Origin: Thermomonas paludicola | Lineage (GTDB): Bacteria; Pseudomonadota; Gammaproteobacteria; Xanthomonadales; Xanthomonadaceae | Direction: 5' to 3' | DNA: 64,000 bases | Assembly (NCBI RefSeq): GCF_024498955.1 | Contig: NZ_CP093311.1 | Span: 2,232,001 to 2,296,000 of the forward strand | Part shown: piece after piece, positions 19,440 through 27,740 of the stretch | Layout: each line of letters starts with the position of its first letter | How positions within the stretch are numbered: position 1 is the first letter of the stretch | The notes under the pieces: model-generated | The model's database searches: none | What the model was told of the DNA's origin: nothing | Seen by the model: only the letters and a program-made list of their open reading frames with translations | Made by a program: the position numbers and the translations under genes

Positions 19440-20945
19440 CTAACGAGCGCCCACCATCTGCACGTGCAGCAGCCGACCGCCTTCGCCCTTGGCCAGTAGA
19501 ATCTGCTGATCGTGTTTCAGTTCCACTTTCTGCCCGACCGGGATGGCCGCCTTGGCACCAGCGTCGTACAGATCCGGCATGCGTTCGTTCACCAGCCACC
19601 ATTTGTCGCTGTGCAGGACGAAATAGCCCACGCGCTGCGCCTGCTCCGGCGTGATGCGTTCGTTGGGCGCGACGCTGCGGCTGGCATGCCACAGGTAGAG
19701 CGACTGGTTGGTATAAACCATCAGCCGGTGGTTGTCCGGCCGGAATTCGCCCGGCTTGTGGGTGGCGTGGTAGAGGTTCAGTACCGGCAACAGGCCACGG
19801 AACGGCGTGCCGCAGAACGGACAACACGGCCGGGTAGAGTTGTCGAACACGTACCACTTCTGCTCGCAGGCCGGATTGATGCAGGGCTGCAACAGATCCA
19901 CCGTCCTGATCAGCGCGGACTCCCATTCGCTGGCAGTGGGCCGCACCTGCGGGTTCTTCAATCCCTCCGTGAAGGCGCGCAGGAACAGCGGCGACAGGTA
20001 CGGCCCCGTCAACGTATAAGGGCGCGCACCTGTATCGGCCCACGGCAGCTCACTGGGACGGACACCCTTCGGATTGATGCGATTGGAAGCGTCCTTCGGA
20101 TCCTCGACGAACAGTGCACGCCCGCCCATGGACAGTTCTTCGTCGCGGGTCGTGTCCTGATCGTGCACCTTCCTGCCACGCAACGGATGCCGGTACAGCA
20201 GGTACATGTAGATCAGCACCGCCAGCGCATGGCAGTCGGTCTGGATGCTGGGCAATTTCCGGTTGGGATCGCCGCGCGGCAAGCGCGCACTCGCCACCAC
20301 TTCGGGCGCGATGAAATCGGGAGTCCCTACCACATCGGGCGGAAACTTCCCTGGTACCACCAGGCCGTCGATGTCGATGATGTTGGCGTTGCCGCCCACA
20401 GGATCGACGAGCACGTTCTTGTAGGACAGGTCGGAGTGCGCCAGGCCCGCCATGTGCAGGCGGCGCACGGCGCGGGCCAGCATCAGGCACATGCGCAAGT
20501 GAGTGGCCCAAGTGCCAAGTTCACGAGGGTCGAGGAACTTGGCGCGGTTGTTTGCGCTGGCGAACCACTTGCCCTCTTTTTCCCGGCCCTTGATCTTCAG
20601 CATGTCGCCGCTCTTCGAGCCGTGCTCGAAGAAGTAGTGGCGCGCATAAAAAGGAACCGTGATCCCGATCCTGCCGTTCCATTCCACGATGCGATCCGGC
20701 CAGCAATAGAGCTTTTCCCAGTAGGCACCACCCGCCTGGTTGAAGATATTGTCCTTGAAACGGCCAACGATGCTCTGTAGCCGATCCTTGCCGACAGCAT
20801 CCACCTTATCGCGGTAAAACAGCACCACATAGCTTCGATCGGGCGCGAAGTAGCAGTCCTTCAGGCCGCCCGCGCCTTTGACCTCATCGACGAACTCGAC
20901 TGGCGTGCCGTCGTGTGCCGTCAGCCGAATGATCTTGCCGCTCAT
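19440..20945 (-). CDS. Protein kinase with C-terminal zinc ribbon, TerY-phosphorylation triad
   Basis: A 501-residue kinase-like protein. The N-lobe is divergent (KDCYFAPDRSYVVLFYRDK); the catalytic loop reads HSDLSYKNVLVD, the metal-binding DFG position reads IIDIDGLVV, and the activation segment ends FIAPEVV, so the key Asp, Asn and second Asp are all present. Near residues 345-375 a zinc ribbon follows (CINPAC … CCPFC), then about 120 residues of beta-rich sequence (RLMVYTNQSLYLWHA … LLHVQMV) that may be an FHA-like or other adaptor fold. ATG 20945 overlaps the phosphatase stop as ATGA. It should phosphorylate partners in the Ter complex. Confidence 0.85.
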   Translation of the reverse strand: MSGKIIRLTAHDGTPVEFVDEVKGAGGLKDCYFAPDRSYVVLFYRDKVDAVGKDRLQSIVGRFKDNIFNQAGGAYWEKLYCWPDRIVEWNGRIGITVPFYARHYFFEHGSKSGDMLKIKGREKEGKWFASANNRAKFLDPRELGTWATHLRMCLMLARAVRRLHMAGLAHSDLSYKNVLVDPVGGNANIIDIDGLVVPGKFPPDVVGTPDFIAPEVVASARLPRGDPNRKLPSIQTDCHALAVLIYMYLLYRHPLRGRKVHDQDTTRDEELSMGGRALFVEDPKDASNRINPKGVRPSELPWADTGARPYTLTGPYLSPLFLRAFTEGLKNPQVRPTASEWESALIRTVDLLQPCINPACEQKWYVFDNSTRPCCPFCGTPFRGLLPVLNLYHATHKPGEFRPDNHRLMVYTNQSLYLWHASRSVAPNERITPEQAQRVGYFVLHSDKWWLVNERMPDLYDAGAKAAIPVGQKVELKHDQQILLAKGEGGRLLHVQMVGAR

Positions 20946-22591
20946 GCCCAACGCACCAGAGCCAAGGTACGGTCGTCGTGCTCGCCTTGTGACCAGAACT
21001 GGAGATAGTCCTCCAGCTTCGCTCCCAGTTCCGCCTCCGGCGTGGACAGCGGCAATTGCGCGGCAAGATCATCTTCCCAAAAGGCCCGCCAACGCGCCGG
21101 ATCGCGCAATGCATTGTCGGTGCCGAACTTGGGATCGGACACACCGTCCGTCATCAGCAGTAAAACTGCGCTGACAGGCACGCAGCGGAAACGAAAACGC
21201 TTTCCGATCGCCACCCATGCGGAGTCTACGGGAAACTCCTGAGACAGCAGAAACCGCGTCTGACCGGAGAATTCGCCGCTGTCCGCTTCACCGAGCAAAT
21301 GGAACGCGCCGGAAGCGGGATCGAACAGTGCCGCCGCGCCGTCTCCGATCCAGTAGGACGCGACCAGCATGTCATCACCTATACGCCGGATCGCCGCGAA
21401 CATCAGGGTCGCAGCCAGCGCTTTTTCCTCCACCCCGAGTTCGCCCGCCTTTGTCTGGATGGCCTTGCTCGCCGCGAAGGCGGCCCGTCCCACGGGTTCC
21501 AGAAGCATCGCTTCACCGGACTTCTCCAGCCTAGCGACTCGCGCCAGCGCATCTTCATCCTGAACGACCTCCGCGACAGCCGCGTCGAGCTCTGCCCTGC
21601 AATTTCCCAATGCATCCAACAGGCTAGCCACAGCCGTTTCCGTCGCGATCCGCGAGCCCAGCCGCGACAGCTTCGCCGAGCCGGCACCATCGGACACCGC
21701 CACGACTGTCCACGATCCATCCGCCGTACGGCCGACATGGAAGTCGTCCTCGCGGAATGCACCGCTGTTCTCGTGCGAACGCCCGCGCACGCTGGCGGCC
21801 AGCACCATCGGCGGCCCTGCCTCGCAAAGCGAGCATCGATGTTCCTTGCGATGTTCCAGCAATGCGTCAGGCTCGATCTTCTTCCATAGCGTGCGCGGAT
21901 GCGGATTGATGAACAGCGAAAGCCTGGACGCCACGCGGACGGCTGGATTGTCCCGGCGCGCCAACACGACCTCCAACTCCTTCTGGAGCGCTTGCCCTGG
22001 CTCTACGCACGGCGTGCCGTGAAGCCGGTGGGTTTCCGGATCGAATGTCAGCCCGATCTCTTCCAATCCGGAAATCGCATGGATGCGATAGGCCGCCAAC
22101 GGTTCGCGGGAAAGATCAAGTTGATAGCTGTAGGCGACATCTGCCGTGGCGTTCGGTACGAGCAGGCGATACATGGGCTGTCCGGCATCCTTCGGAGTTG
22201 GCGCGGCAGGGGCCGCATCCTTCATCACGGCCTCGCCACCAACCTCGCCGTCAGGCGGCGACCCAATCGTTTCGGCGATGTTCGTTACCAGCGAACCAAT
22301 CGTCGCATCGGAAACCGGCACCCCCGGTTCGGCAGCACGACTTATGTCGGCAGAACATGGAGCCTCTGCGCTCGGCCTCGTCGAAACATCGACCATCAGC
22401 AGGTTCTGGCCGGCATTGCGACGACCTGCCTCCACGATCTCGTCCAGAAACCGGGCGACCGGCAGTTGCTGGCGGATTCGTACCAGCGCGCCGACATCCG
22501 CTTCAAGATCGTGCAACGTGAGCTGACATCGAATTAGCCGAGCGAGTGCGATCTCGATGCGCTTGTCCTGCGGCGACTGGAAACGCGCCAT
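20942..22591 (-). CDS. PP2C-type phosphatase with N-terminal extension and Ig-like module
   Basis: A 549-residue protein. The C-terminal half (about 265-549) is a PP2C metal-dependent Ser/Thr phosphatase: VRGRSHENSG, VAVSDGAGSAKLSRLGS, YWIGDGAAALFD, LLMTDGVSDPKF and HDDRTLALVRW supply the metal-binding aspartates. Before it lies a stretch (about 140-245) shaped like the putative Ig/cadherin-like fold, with GLTFDPETHRLHGTP resembling the 'LSFDPATGTISGTP' signature, then CSLC. The first 130 residues look disordered and helical. It sits between the vWA gene and the kinase, with which it overlaps by four bases, and would reverse the kinase's action. Confidence 0.88.
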   Translation of the reverse strand: MARFQSPQDKRIEIALARLIRCQLTLHDLEADVGALVRIRQQLPVARFLDEIVEAGRRNAGQNLLMVDVSTRPSAEAPCSADISRAAEPGVPVSDATIGSLVTNIAETIGSPPDGEVGGEAVMKDAAPAAPTPKDAGQPMYRLLVPNATADVAYSYQLDLSREPLAAYRIHAISGLEEIGLTFDPETHRLHGTPCVEPGQALQKELEVVLARRDNPAVRVASRLSLFINPHPRTLWKKIEPDALLEHRKEHRCSLCEAGPPMVLAASVRGRSHENSGAFREDDFHVGRTADGSWTVVAVSDGAGSAKLSRLGSRIATETAVASLLDALGNCRAELDAAVAEVVQDEDALARVARLEKSGEAMLLEPVGRAAFAASKAIQTKAGELGVEEKALAATLMFAAIRRIGDDMLVASYWIGDGAAALFDPASGAFHLLGEADSGEFSGQTRFLLSQEFPVDSAWVAIGKRFRFRCVPVSAVLLLMTDGVSDPKFGTDNALRDPARWRAFWEDDLAAQLPLSTPEAELGAKLEDYLQFWSQGEHDDRTLALVRWA

Positions 22592-22594
22592 CGC

Positions 22595-23650
22595 TCAACC
22601 CCTCGCCCGATTGATCTCGGGCGCTTCCGCGTCCGCATCCATCGGCGTGAAACTGCCGGCCTGTTCGCACCAGGGGCAGATGTGTTCGCCTGCTCCCGGG
22701 ATACAGAAGGTGTTACCGCAGGAACACATTGCGAAGCCCACCGGATTGCCGCAATGCGGACAGCCCGGCATGCCGAGCAACTGGTCGGAAGACAGCGTCG
22801 CCACATCCGGCTGCTCCGACGTCATCTCGAAATAACTGTTGTTGACCGGATAGCAACCGGACAGCCGGTACATCACCGTCTGTAGCGGCCTTCCACCGAT
22901 GTCGAGTTCATCGCGCAGCGGTTCATAACGCGACACATAGGGCAGCCGCGTGTTCTGGCACTTCGAGACGAAATAGGCATTGGTCTCGTCCACCGTCTCG
23001 ATGGGCTTGCGCAGATCGAGCTTCTTCAGGATGTCGTCGTCCAGCGCCGGCATCAGCTCCTCGCGCGCAGGATCGCCAACGCTGCGGCTGCGCGACTGAA
23101 CCGCTTGCGTGACCCAGGCAATAAACTTGCGGAAACCTTCGTCGCTTACGTCATCCAGCGTCAGCACCTTGTCCGCATCGGTCAGCCGGTTGAGTACACG
23201 CAGGTCGGCACTGCGTCCGATCGAAACGGCGACCAGAGTCGCGCGACTGGCATAGCGCGCCCAGCGCACCAGTGCCGGCTCGACATCGTCGGTCGGCTTG
23301 CCGTCGGTGATCAGGAACACGATGGGCTTCCAATCGCCCTTCTGTTCGCCGTCACCGCGCCGGATCCTGGCGTCCATCTGATCCATCAGGAACATCAGCG
23401 CACGGCCGAACGAAGTACCACCGCCCACCGGCAGCTGCGGCAAGTGAACACTGGGTAGTTCCGTCAACGGAACGACCTCGCGCGTCCTACCGGCGAATGC
23501 GATCACCGACACCCATGCGGTTTCCAGCGCATGCGGATCGGTTCGCAGTTCGCCGATGATCCGCTGCAATCCCTCTTCGAGCCGGTACAGATTTTCCCCG
23601 AGCATCGACTCAGACACGTCCAGCAGGAAATAGATCGGCAATCGGCGCAT
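22595..23650 (-). CDS. vWA domain protein with C-terminal zinc ribbons (TerY-like 1)
   Basis: A 351-residue cytosolic protein. The N-terminal vWA domain has an intact MIDAS: DVSES (DxSxS, near residue 12), GGGTSFGRAL for the threonine, and LITDGKPTDD for the aspartate. The C-terminal part (about 285-345) carries clustered CxxC pairs (CPHCGN, CSCGNTFCIPG, CPWCEQAG) that should form one or two zinc ribbons. It begins 12 bases after the next vWA gene upstream and ends three bases before the PP2C gene, forming the classic vWA-phosphatase-kinase trio. Such vWA proteins are proposed targets of the kinase/phosphatase pair. Confidence 0.9.
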   Translation of the reverse strand: MRRLPIYFLLDVSESMLGENLYRLEEGLQRIIGELRTDPHALETAWVSVIAFAGRTREVVPLTELPSVHLPQLPVGGGTSFGRALMFLMDQMDARIRRGDGEQKGDWKPIVFLITDGKPTDDVEPALVRWARYASRATLVAVSIGRSADLRVLNRLTDADKVLTLDDVSDEGFRKFIAWVTQAVQSRSRSVGDPAREELMPALDDDILKKLDLRKPIETVDETNAYFVSKCQNTRLPYVSRYEPLRDELDIGGRPLQTVMYRLSGCYPVNNSYFEMTSEQPDVATLSSDQLLGMPGCPHCGNPVGFAMCSCGNTFCIPGAGEHICPWCEQAGSFTPMDADAEAPEINRARG

Positions 23651-23662
23651 GCGCCCCCCGGG

Positions 23663-24298
23663 TCAAATGACGAACTGGATTTCCGCAGGCGGCGGCGGCA
23701 ACGGCGCGCTTTCGGCCAACCCCTGACTCCGGCTGCCGGTGCTGACCGCCGACGACACCCAGCGGAAGAAGCTGGTGAACGAGGCGCTGTCGAGCGTATC
23801 CAGACTCACTACGTTGTCGGTGAGCATCGACAGGTATTCCCGCTTGGCCTTCGGGCCCGCCGCGCAGCCGATGATGTTGCCGAAGGGCCTCTTTTTCACT
23901 TCGGCTGCCTGCTCCTCGTACACCTGCAGGTCGGTCGGGCTGCCGTCCGTCATCACGAACAGCAGCGGTGCCCAATCCCCCTTGGCATCGGCCGTGTTCT
24001 TTCTGATTTCGCGATCGAAAGACTGACACAGCGTTTCCAGCGCCATGCCGAGGAAGGTCGGCCCGGAGTCAGGTGCCGATATCACGGGAAGTTGCAGCTG
24101 ATCCAGCGGCGTGAGCGGAACCACGACCTTCACTTCCGCATCGAACGTCATCACGCTCACGTGCACCGATTCCAGCGCCGACGGATCCTGGCGCAAACTG
24201 GCGATCAGCGCTCCCAGACCGACGTTGACGGCGGCGATGGGCTCGCCGCGCATCGAGCCCGAGGTATCCAGTAACAGGTAGACAGGCAGGCGACGCAT
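23663..24298 (-). CDS. vWA domain protein, TerY-like 2
   Basis: A 211-residue single-domain vWA protein of the TerY type. MIDAS elements: DTSGSMRGEP at residues 9-18, the conserved Thr in SGPTFLGMALE, and FVMTDGSPTD. Start ATG 24298 (MRRLPVYLLL) matches its two paralogues at 22595 and 24979. It lies eight bases downstream of a terD gene. The protein lacks the zinc ribbons of TerY-like 1, ending in a short Pro-rich tail (APLPPPPAEIQFVI) resembling that of TerY-like 3. It probably binds divalent metal and mediates assembly with TerD. Confidence 0.9.
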   Translation of the reverse strand: MRRLPVYLLLDTSGSMRGEPIAAVNVGLGALIASLRQDPSALESVHVSVMTFDAEVKVVVPLTPLDQLQLPVISAPDSGPTFLGMALETLCQSFDREIRKNTADAKGDWAPLLFVMTDGSPTDLQVYEEQAAEVKKRPFGNIIGCAAGPKAKREYLSMLTDNVVSLDTLDSASFTSFFRWVSSAVSTGSRSQGLAESAPLPPPPAEIQFVI

Positions 24299-24305
24299 CC
24301 CGCGC

Positions 24306-24941
24306 TTACCCGTTGGTCGGAACGTAGTAATCCCGCAGGATCATCGCGAAACTGTCGGTGCGCTCCGGTCGCAGCAGCGACTTGAACTCCCAGCCTGCGG
24401 CGGTTCGGTTCAGTTCCGCGAACACCATTGAGCACATGTTCTGCGTCTCGGGGCTTACGGACAGGTCGGTTCGCACCATTTCCCTGCCGCGCGCATCCAC
24501 AGCGCGGATGAAGGCGTTCTGCACTTTCCCGAAGTGCTGCTGCTTCTGAAGCCCCTGATAAATGCTGACTACGAATACGATCTTGGTGATTTCGTCAGGC
24601 ATGGAGTCGAGCAGGACGATGATCTGCTCGTCGTCACCATCGCCTGCACCGGTGCGATTGTCACCGGTCAGCCAGATCTTCCCTGATGGGTGCTTCATGC
24701 TGTTGAAGAACACCACATCGCCCCCCACAAGCTTGTCTCCGAAGCGATGCACCTTGCCATCGGCATGACACAGGAAGGCGATGGCATCCAAGTCATATTC
24801 CTCTTGGCTACCACCAAACAGGTTTTTCAGAAAGCCACCGGAGCTGGCAATGTCCCAGCCCAGGCCGATAGTGACCTTGGAAAGATCGAATTCGCTTTTC
24901 GACAGGCTGATGCCCTGTCCCTTCTTCAAGCTGATGGCCAT
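24306..24941 (-). CDS. TerD-family protein 2 (TerD/TerZ/CabC type)
   Basis: A 211-residue TerD domain protein, a diverged paralogue of the one at 18796. It starts MAISLKKGQGISLSK, followed by VTIGLGWDIASSG, an insertion (GGFLKNLFGGSQEE), EYDLDAIAFLCHADGKV, and the family motif DNRTGAGDGDDEQIIVLLD with its acidic metal ligands. FGKVQNAFIRAVDARG and FAELNRTAAGWEFKSLL follow. It is placed between two vWA genes with short spacers, so it is part of the same transcript. Having two TerD copies suggests hetero-oligomers. Confidence 0.93.
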   Translation of the reverse strand: MAISLKKGQGISLSKSEFDLSKVTIGLGWDIASSGGFLKNLFGGSQEEYDLDAIAFLCHADGKVHRFGDKLVGGDVVFFNSMKHPSGKIWLTGDNRTGAGDGDDEQIIVLLDSMPDEITKIVFVVSIYQGLQKQQHFGKVQNAFIRAVDARGREMVRTDLSVSPETQNMCSMVFAELNRTAAGWEFKSLLRPERTDSFAMILRDYYVPTNG

Positions 24942-24978
24942 GCGTGCGTCCTTTTCCTCGTGCTGATCGCGCCGTCCG

Positions 24979-25620
24979 TCAGACGACCAGATTGATTTCC
25001 TTCGGCGGCGGCGGCAGGTCGTCGATACCCGTCACTTCCTTGCCGCCCGCATCGACCCGCTGGCTGCCGGTCGAAATCGAAGCCGACACCCATTTGAAGA
25101 AGGCGGCGATCGTGCTGCTATCGGCGGTGTCCAGGCGCACCACGATCTCGGTGATCTGCTTGAGTACCGCTTCGTCGCATTGCTGGCCCGCAGCACAAGC
25201 CACCACGGTGCCGACCTTGCGCTTCCTGAGCTCATCCAACCCGGACTGCCAGTTGTCGGTTGGCATGCCATCGGTCATCAAGAACACCAGCGGCTTCCAA
25301 TCACCCTTTGTATCCGCGCTCGTGCGGGTCACTTCTGCGTCGATCTGCGTTGCCAGCAACTTGAGCGCCTGACCCATCGAAGTGGTGCCGCTTGCAGTCA
25401 ACGGCGGCGGTTGGAATGCGGCGAGTTCGGAGAGGGGCACCAGCACCGACGCATCACTGCCGAAGCCGATGATCGAGAGATAGGCGGTTTCCAGCGCGTG
25501 CGGATCCTGGCGCAGGGTGGATACCAGCAACTGGACGCCGTTCTTGACCGCCTCGATGGGCTCGCCAGCCATCGAGCCAGACGTGTCGAGCAACAAGTAA
25601 ACCGGAAGTTTGCGATGCAT
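24979..25620 (-). CDS. vWA domain protein, TerY-like 3
   Basis: A 213-residue vWA protein. MIDAS residues are intact: DTSGSMAGEP, ASGTTSMGQAL and FLMTDGMPTDN. The tail ends DDLPPPPKEINLVV, similar to TerY-like 2, hinting at a shared C-terminal recognition peptide. Although the frame is open upstream to 25743, the family start is ATG 25620 (MHRKLPVYLLL). It is the second gene of the Ter transcript, 31 bases after the TerC-like gene. Confidence 0.9.
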   Translation of the reverse strand: MHRKLPVYLLLDTSGSMAGEPIEAVKNGVQLLVSTLRQDPHALETAYLSIIGFGSDASVLVPLSELAAFQPPPLTASGTTSMGQALKLLATQIDAEVTRTSADTKGDWKPLVFLMTDGMPTDNWQSGLDELRKRKVGTVVACAAGQQCDEAVLKQITEIVVRLDTADSSTIAAFFKWVSASISTGSQRVDAGGKEVTGIDDLPPPPKEINLVV

Positions 25621-25651
25621 GTGTGCGCTCCTTTGCTTGCAGGGAGAACCG

Positions 25652-26701
25652 TCAGCTCCCGCTTGTCGGCGACGGAAGCTCCGGGTTGCGCCTGCGATGG
25701 CGGATGGACGACCAGACCGAGGCGGCAATGAAGAACACGCCAATCAACCCGGTCACAACTTCGGGAACGTGGTGGACGATGCCGAACAGCATGATCATGG
25801 CCAATACGCCAATGGCGTAATGCGCGCCGTGCTCCAGGAAGACGAACTGATCCAGCGTCCCCTTGTGCACCAGATAGACCGTCAGCGAACGCACGAACAT
25901 CGCGCCGATCGCCAGACCGAGCATGATCACCACCACGTCACGGGTGATCGCGAACGCACCGATCACGCCGTCGAAGCTGAAGCTGGCGTCCAGCACTTCG
26001 AGGTAGAGGAACGCCGCCACGCCTGCCTTCTTACCGATGCCGGCGCCACTTCCCTCTTCGTCCTCGACCTGGAAGAACGCATCCACGCTATCCACCGCCA
26101 GAAACAGCAGGATTCCGCACAAACCCGACAGCAGGACGGCTCCAAAGATTTCCGCCGGTACGAACAGCTTGGTCGCCAGCAGCACCGCGATCGCGACGAT
26201 GACGGCCGCCGCGTCCGCTTTGCCGATCTTGGCTAACAAGTGCTCCAGCGGCTCCAGCCAGAAATGCTCGCGCTCGGTATCGAAAATGAAGGACAAAAAC
26301 ACGAGCAGGAGGAACATCCCACCAAAAGCCGCGATCTGCGGATAGTGCCCGGTCAGCACCGAAGCGTATTGATCGGGCTGCTCCAGCGCCATCCGAACCA
26401 CCGTGCCGAATCCCTCGCCCGTGGCCACCGCCACGATCAGGATCGGGAATACCAGGCGCATACCGAATACCGCGATCAGGATGCCGACGGTGAGGAACAA
26501 CTGCCGCCACAACTCGGACATGTGCTTCAACACGCTCGCATTCACCACCGCGTTGTCGAAGCTCAGGCTGACCTCCAGCACGCCCAGCACCAGCGCCAGC
26601 CATAACGCGGGCAGTACTCCCATGCCACTCGCATGCCCCCACCACCCGGCCAGCGCCAGACAAAGCGCAGTGACCACGATCGAAAACCTGAAATCCCGCA
26701 T
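25652..26701 (-). CDS. TerC-superfamily integral membrane protein (DUF475 type)
   Basis: A 349-residue membrane protein with about nine predicted helices. Two inverted halves each carry an acidic family motif within a helix: EVSLSFDNAVVNASV (about 57-71) and LDASFSFDGVIGAFAIT (about 230-246); in TerC relatives these motifs are thought to bind Mn2+ or other divalent metal. A cytosolic loop with FFQVEDEEGS separates them. The chosen start, ATG 26701 (MRDFRFSIVV), follows GGGAG. It is the first gene of the Ter cluster and probably anchors the TerD/vWA complex at the membrane and moves metal ions. Confidence 0.88.
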   Translation of the reverse strand: MRDFRFSIVVTALCLALAGWWGHASGMGVLPALWLALVLGVLEVSLSFDNAVVNASVLKHMSELWRQLFLTVGILIAVFGMRLVFPILIVAVATGEGFGTVVRMALEQPDQYASVLTGHYPQIAAFGGMFLLLVFLSFIFDTEREHFWLEPLEHLLAKIGKADAAAVIVAIAVLLATKLFVPAEIFGAVLLSGLCGILLFLAVDSVDAFFQVEDEEGSGAGIGKKAGVAAFLYLEVLDASFSFDGVIGAFAITRDVVVIMLGLAIGAMFVRSLTVYLVHKGTLDQFVFLEHGAHYAIGVLAMIMLFGIVHHVPEVVTGLIGVFFIAASVWSSIRHRRRNPELPSPTSGS

Positions 26702-26818
26702 CACGCTCTCCCTTTCTTCCTGATTCGGGCAAGCGCAGGCGCGCCTCTGGCACCGCCGTAAAAGCGGCCTCCCCCCTGTTTCCCCCGATGCCTGACTCAA
26801 ATCTGCCAATGCAGCGGG

Positions 26819-26870
26819 GTTCGGAAACTCCGTCCTCCTAAGTTTGGTATTTCCGAACTTCGATTGTCAA
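26819..26870 (-). promoter_or_regulatory. Ter operon promoter with inverted-repeat operator
   Basis: A perfect minus-strand -35 box TTGACA lies at 26865-26870. Immediately downstream, in the spacer and -10 region, lies an inverted repeat with 9-bp arms (GTTCGGAAA at 26819-26827, TTTCCGAAC at 26850-26858), plus a nested AAGTT/AACTT pair (26840-26844, 26856-26860). No clear -10 hexamer stands out. The repeat is about 120-155 bases from the TerC start and 80 from the divergent XRE gene, which makes it the natural binding site for that regulator. Confidence 0.6.
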
Positions 26871-26938
26871 TGCATACCCGCACGACAGGAGTACGGATGA
26901 TCCATACCTTGTAAAGCCCCGACATCGGAGCCCTGCGG

Positions 26939-27304
26939 ATGAAGCGATTCGCCGACCGCCTGCGCGAAGCGCGCGTGGCCGTGGGGATGACGCAGGAACA
27001 GCTGGGCTTCGCGCTGGGGATCACCAAATCGTCGGTATCGGCCTGGGAGAACGGGCGCGAGACGCCGAGCTTCCGCATGCTGCCGGAGTTGCGCCGGCAC
27101 CTCGGGCGTTCGCTGGACGAGCTGGTCTGCGGCATTGCGTCCACCGACGGCAGACAGATTGGCGATGAAGCGCTCATCTACGCCGCCGGCGAAGCCTCAC
27201 CCATCGCCCGCAACGAAAAGGAGCGCGCCTTGCTGCTGCGCTACCGCACGCTGCCCGCCAAGCGCCGGACGGCGCTGCTGGATCTGATCCGGCCGACGGA
27301 TTGA
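26939..27304 (+). CDS. XRE-family transcriptional regulator divergent from the Ter cluster
   Basis: A 121-residue DNA-binding protein: MKRFADRLREARVAVGMTQEQLGFALGITKSSVSAWENGRETPSF is a canonical Cro/CI helix-turn-helix, followed by MLPELRRHLGRSLDELV, a linker, and a C-terminal helical region (ERALLLRYRTLPAKRRTALLDLI) typical of phage-like regulators. It is transcribed away from the Ter genes and the inverted repeat between them is a plausible operator. Whether it represses or activates the cluster cannot be read from the sequence. Confidence 0.9.
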   Translation: MKRFADRLREARVAVGMTQEQLGFALGITKSSVSAWENGRETPSFRMLPELRRHLGRSLDELVCGIASTDGRQIGDEALIYAAGEASPIARNEKERALLLRYRTLPAKRRTALLDLIRPTD

Positions 27305-27445
27305 GGCAGGCATCCCGCAACGTGACCGGGAAAATCCCCACCGACTGACGCGGCAAGCACCGACTGCCTCGCGAAGCGGCGTGCGGCAGGCTGCGCGCAT
27401 GCAAACCGCCGTCGCCCTCCCTGCTCCGCGCCTCGCCACTCGCAA

Positions 27446-27475
27446 TGGAACCAAAATGGTTGTATTTTGGTTCCA
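27446..27475 (+). promoter_or_regulatory. Operator dyad of the FitAB-type toxin-antitoxin pair
   Basis: A perfect 12-bp inverted repeat, TGGAACCAAAAT (27446-27457) and ATTTTGGTTCCA (27464-27475) with a six-base spacer, lies 20 bases before the antitoxin ATG. It has the size and position expected of a FitAB/VapBC operator bound by the antitoxin dimer pair. A GGAGG ribosome site follows. Confidence 0.75.
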
Positions 27476-27494
27476 CTCGAACGGAGGCGCTCCC

Positions 27495-27740
27495 ATGCCC
27501 ACCACCCTGACCCTGAAGAACATCCCCGACGCGGTGTACGCACAGCTCAAGGCCGCCGCCGCGCTGCATCGGCGCAGCCTGAACAATGAAGCGATCGTGT
27601 GCCTGGAAACGGTGCTGACGCCCGGCAAGCTCGCCCCCGGCGAACGATTGGCGCGCGCACGCGCGCTGCGTGCCGGCGTGCAGGCAGGCGGATTCGGCGC
27701 AGACGCGATCGACGCCATGAAGCGCGAGGGACGCGCATGA
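27495..27740 (+). CDS. FitA-type antitoxin, ribbon-helix-helix/Arc-like
   Basis: An 81-residue antitoxin. The N-terminus MPTTLTLKNIPDAVYAQLKAAAALHRRSLNNEAIVCLE is a ribbon-helix-helix DNA-binding domain of the FitA/StbC type (LKNIPDxxYxxLKxxAxxHxRSLNxE). The C-terminal part (ARARALRAGVQAGGFGADAIDAMKREGRA) should wrap the PIN toxin. ATG 27495 follows GGAGG; the upstream in-frame extension crosses the operator and is not needed. Its TGA overlaps the toxin start as ATGA, so the two are translationally coupled. Confidence 0.92.
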   Translation: MPTTLTLKNIPDAVYAQLKAAAALHRRSLNNEAIVCLETVLTPGKLAPGERLARARALRAGVQAGGFGADAIDAMKREGRA

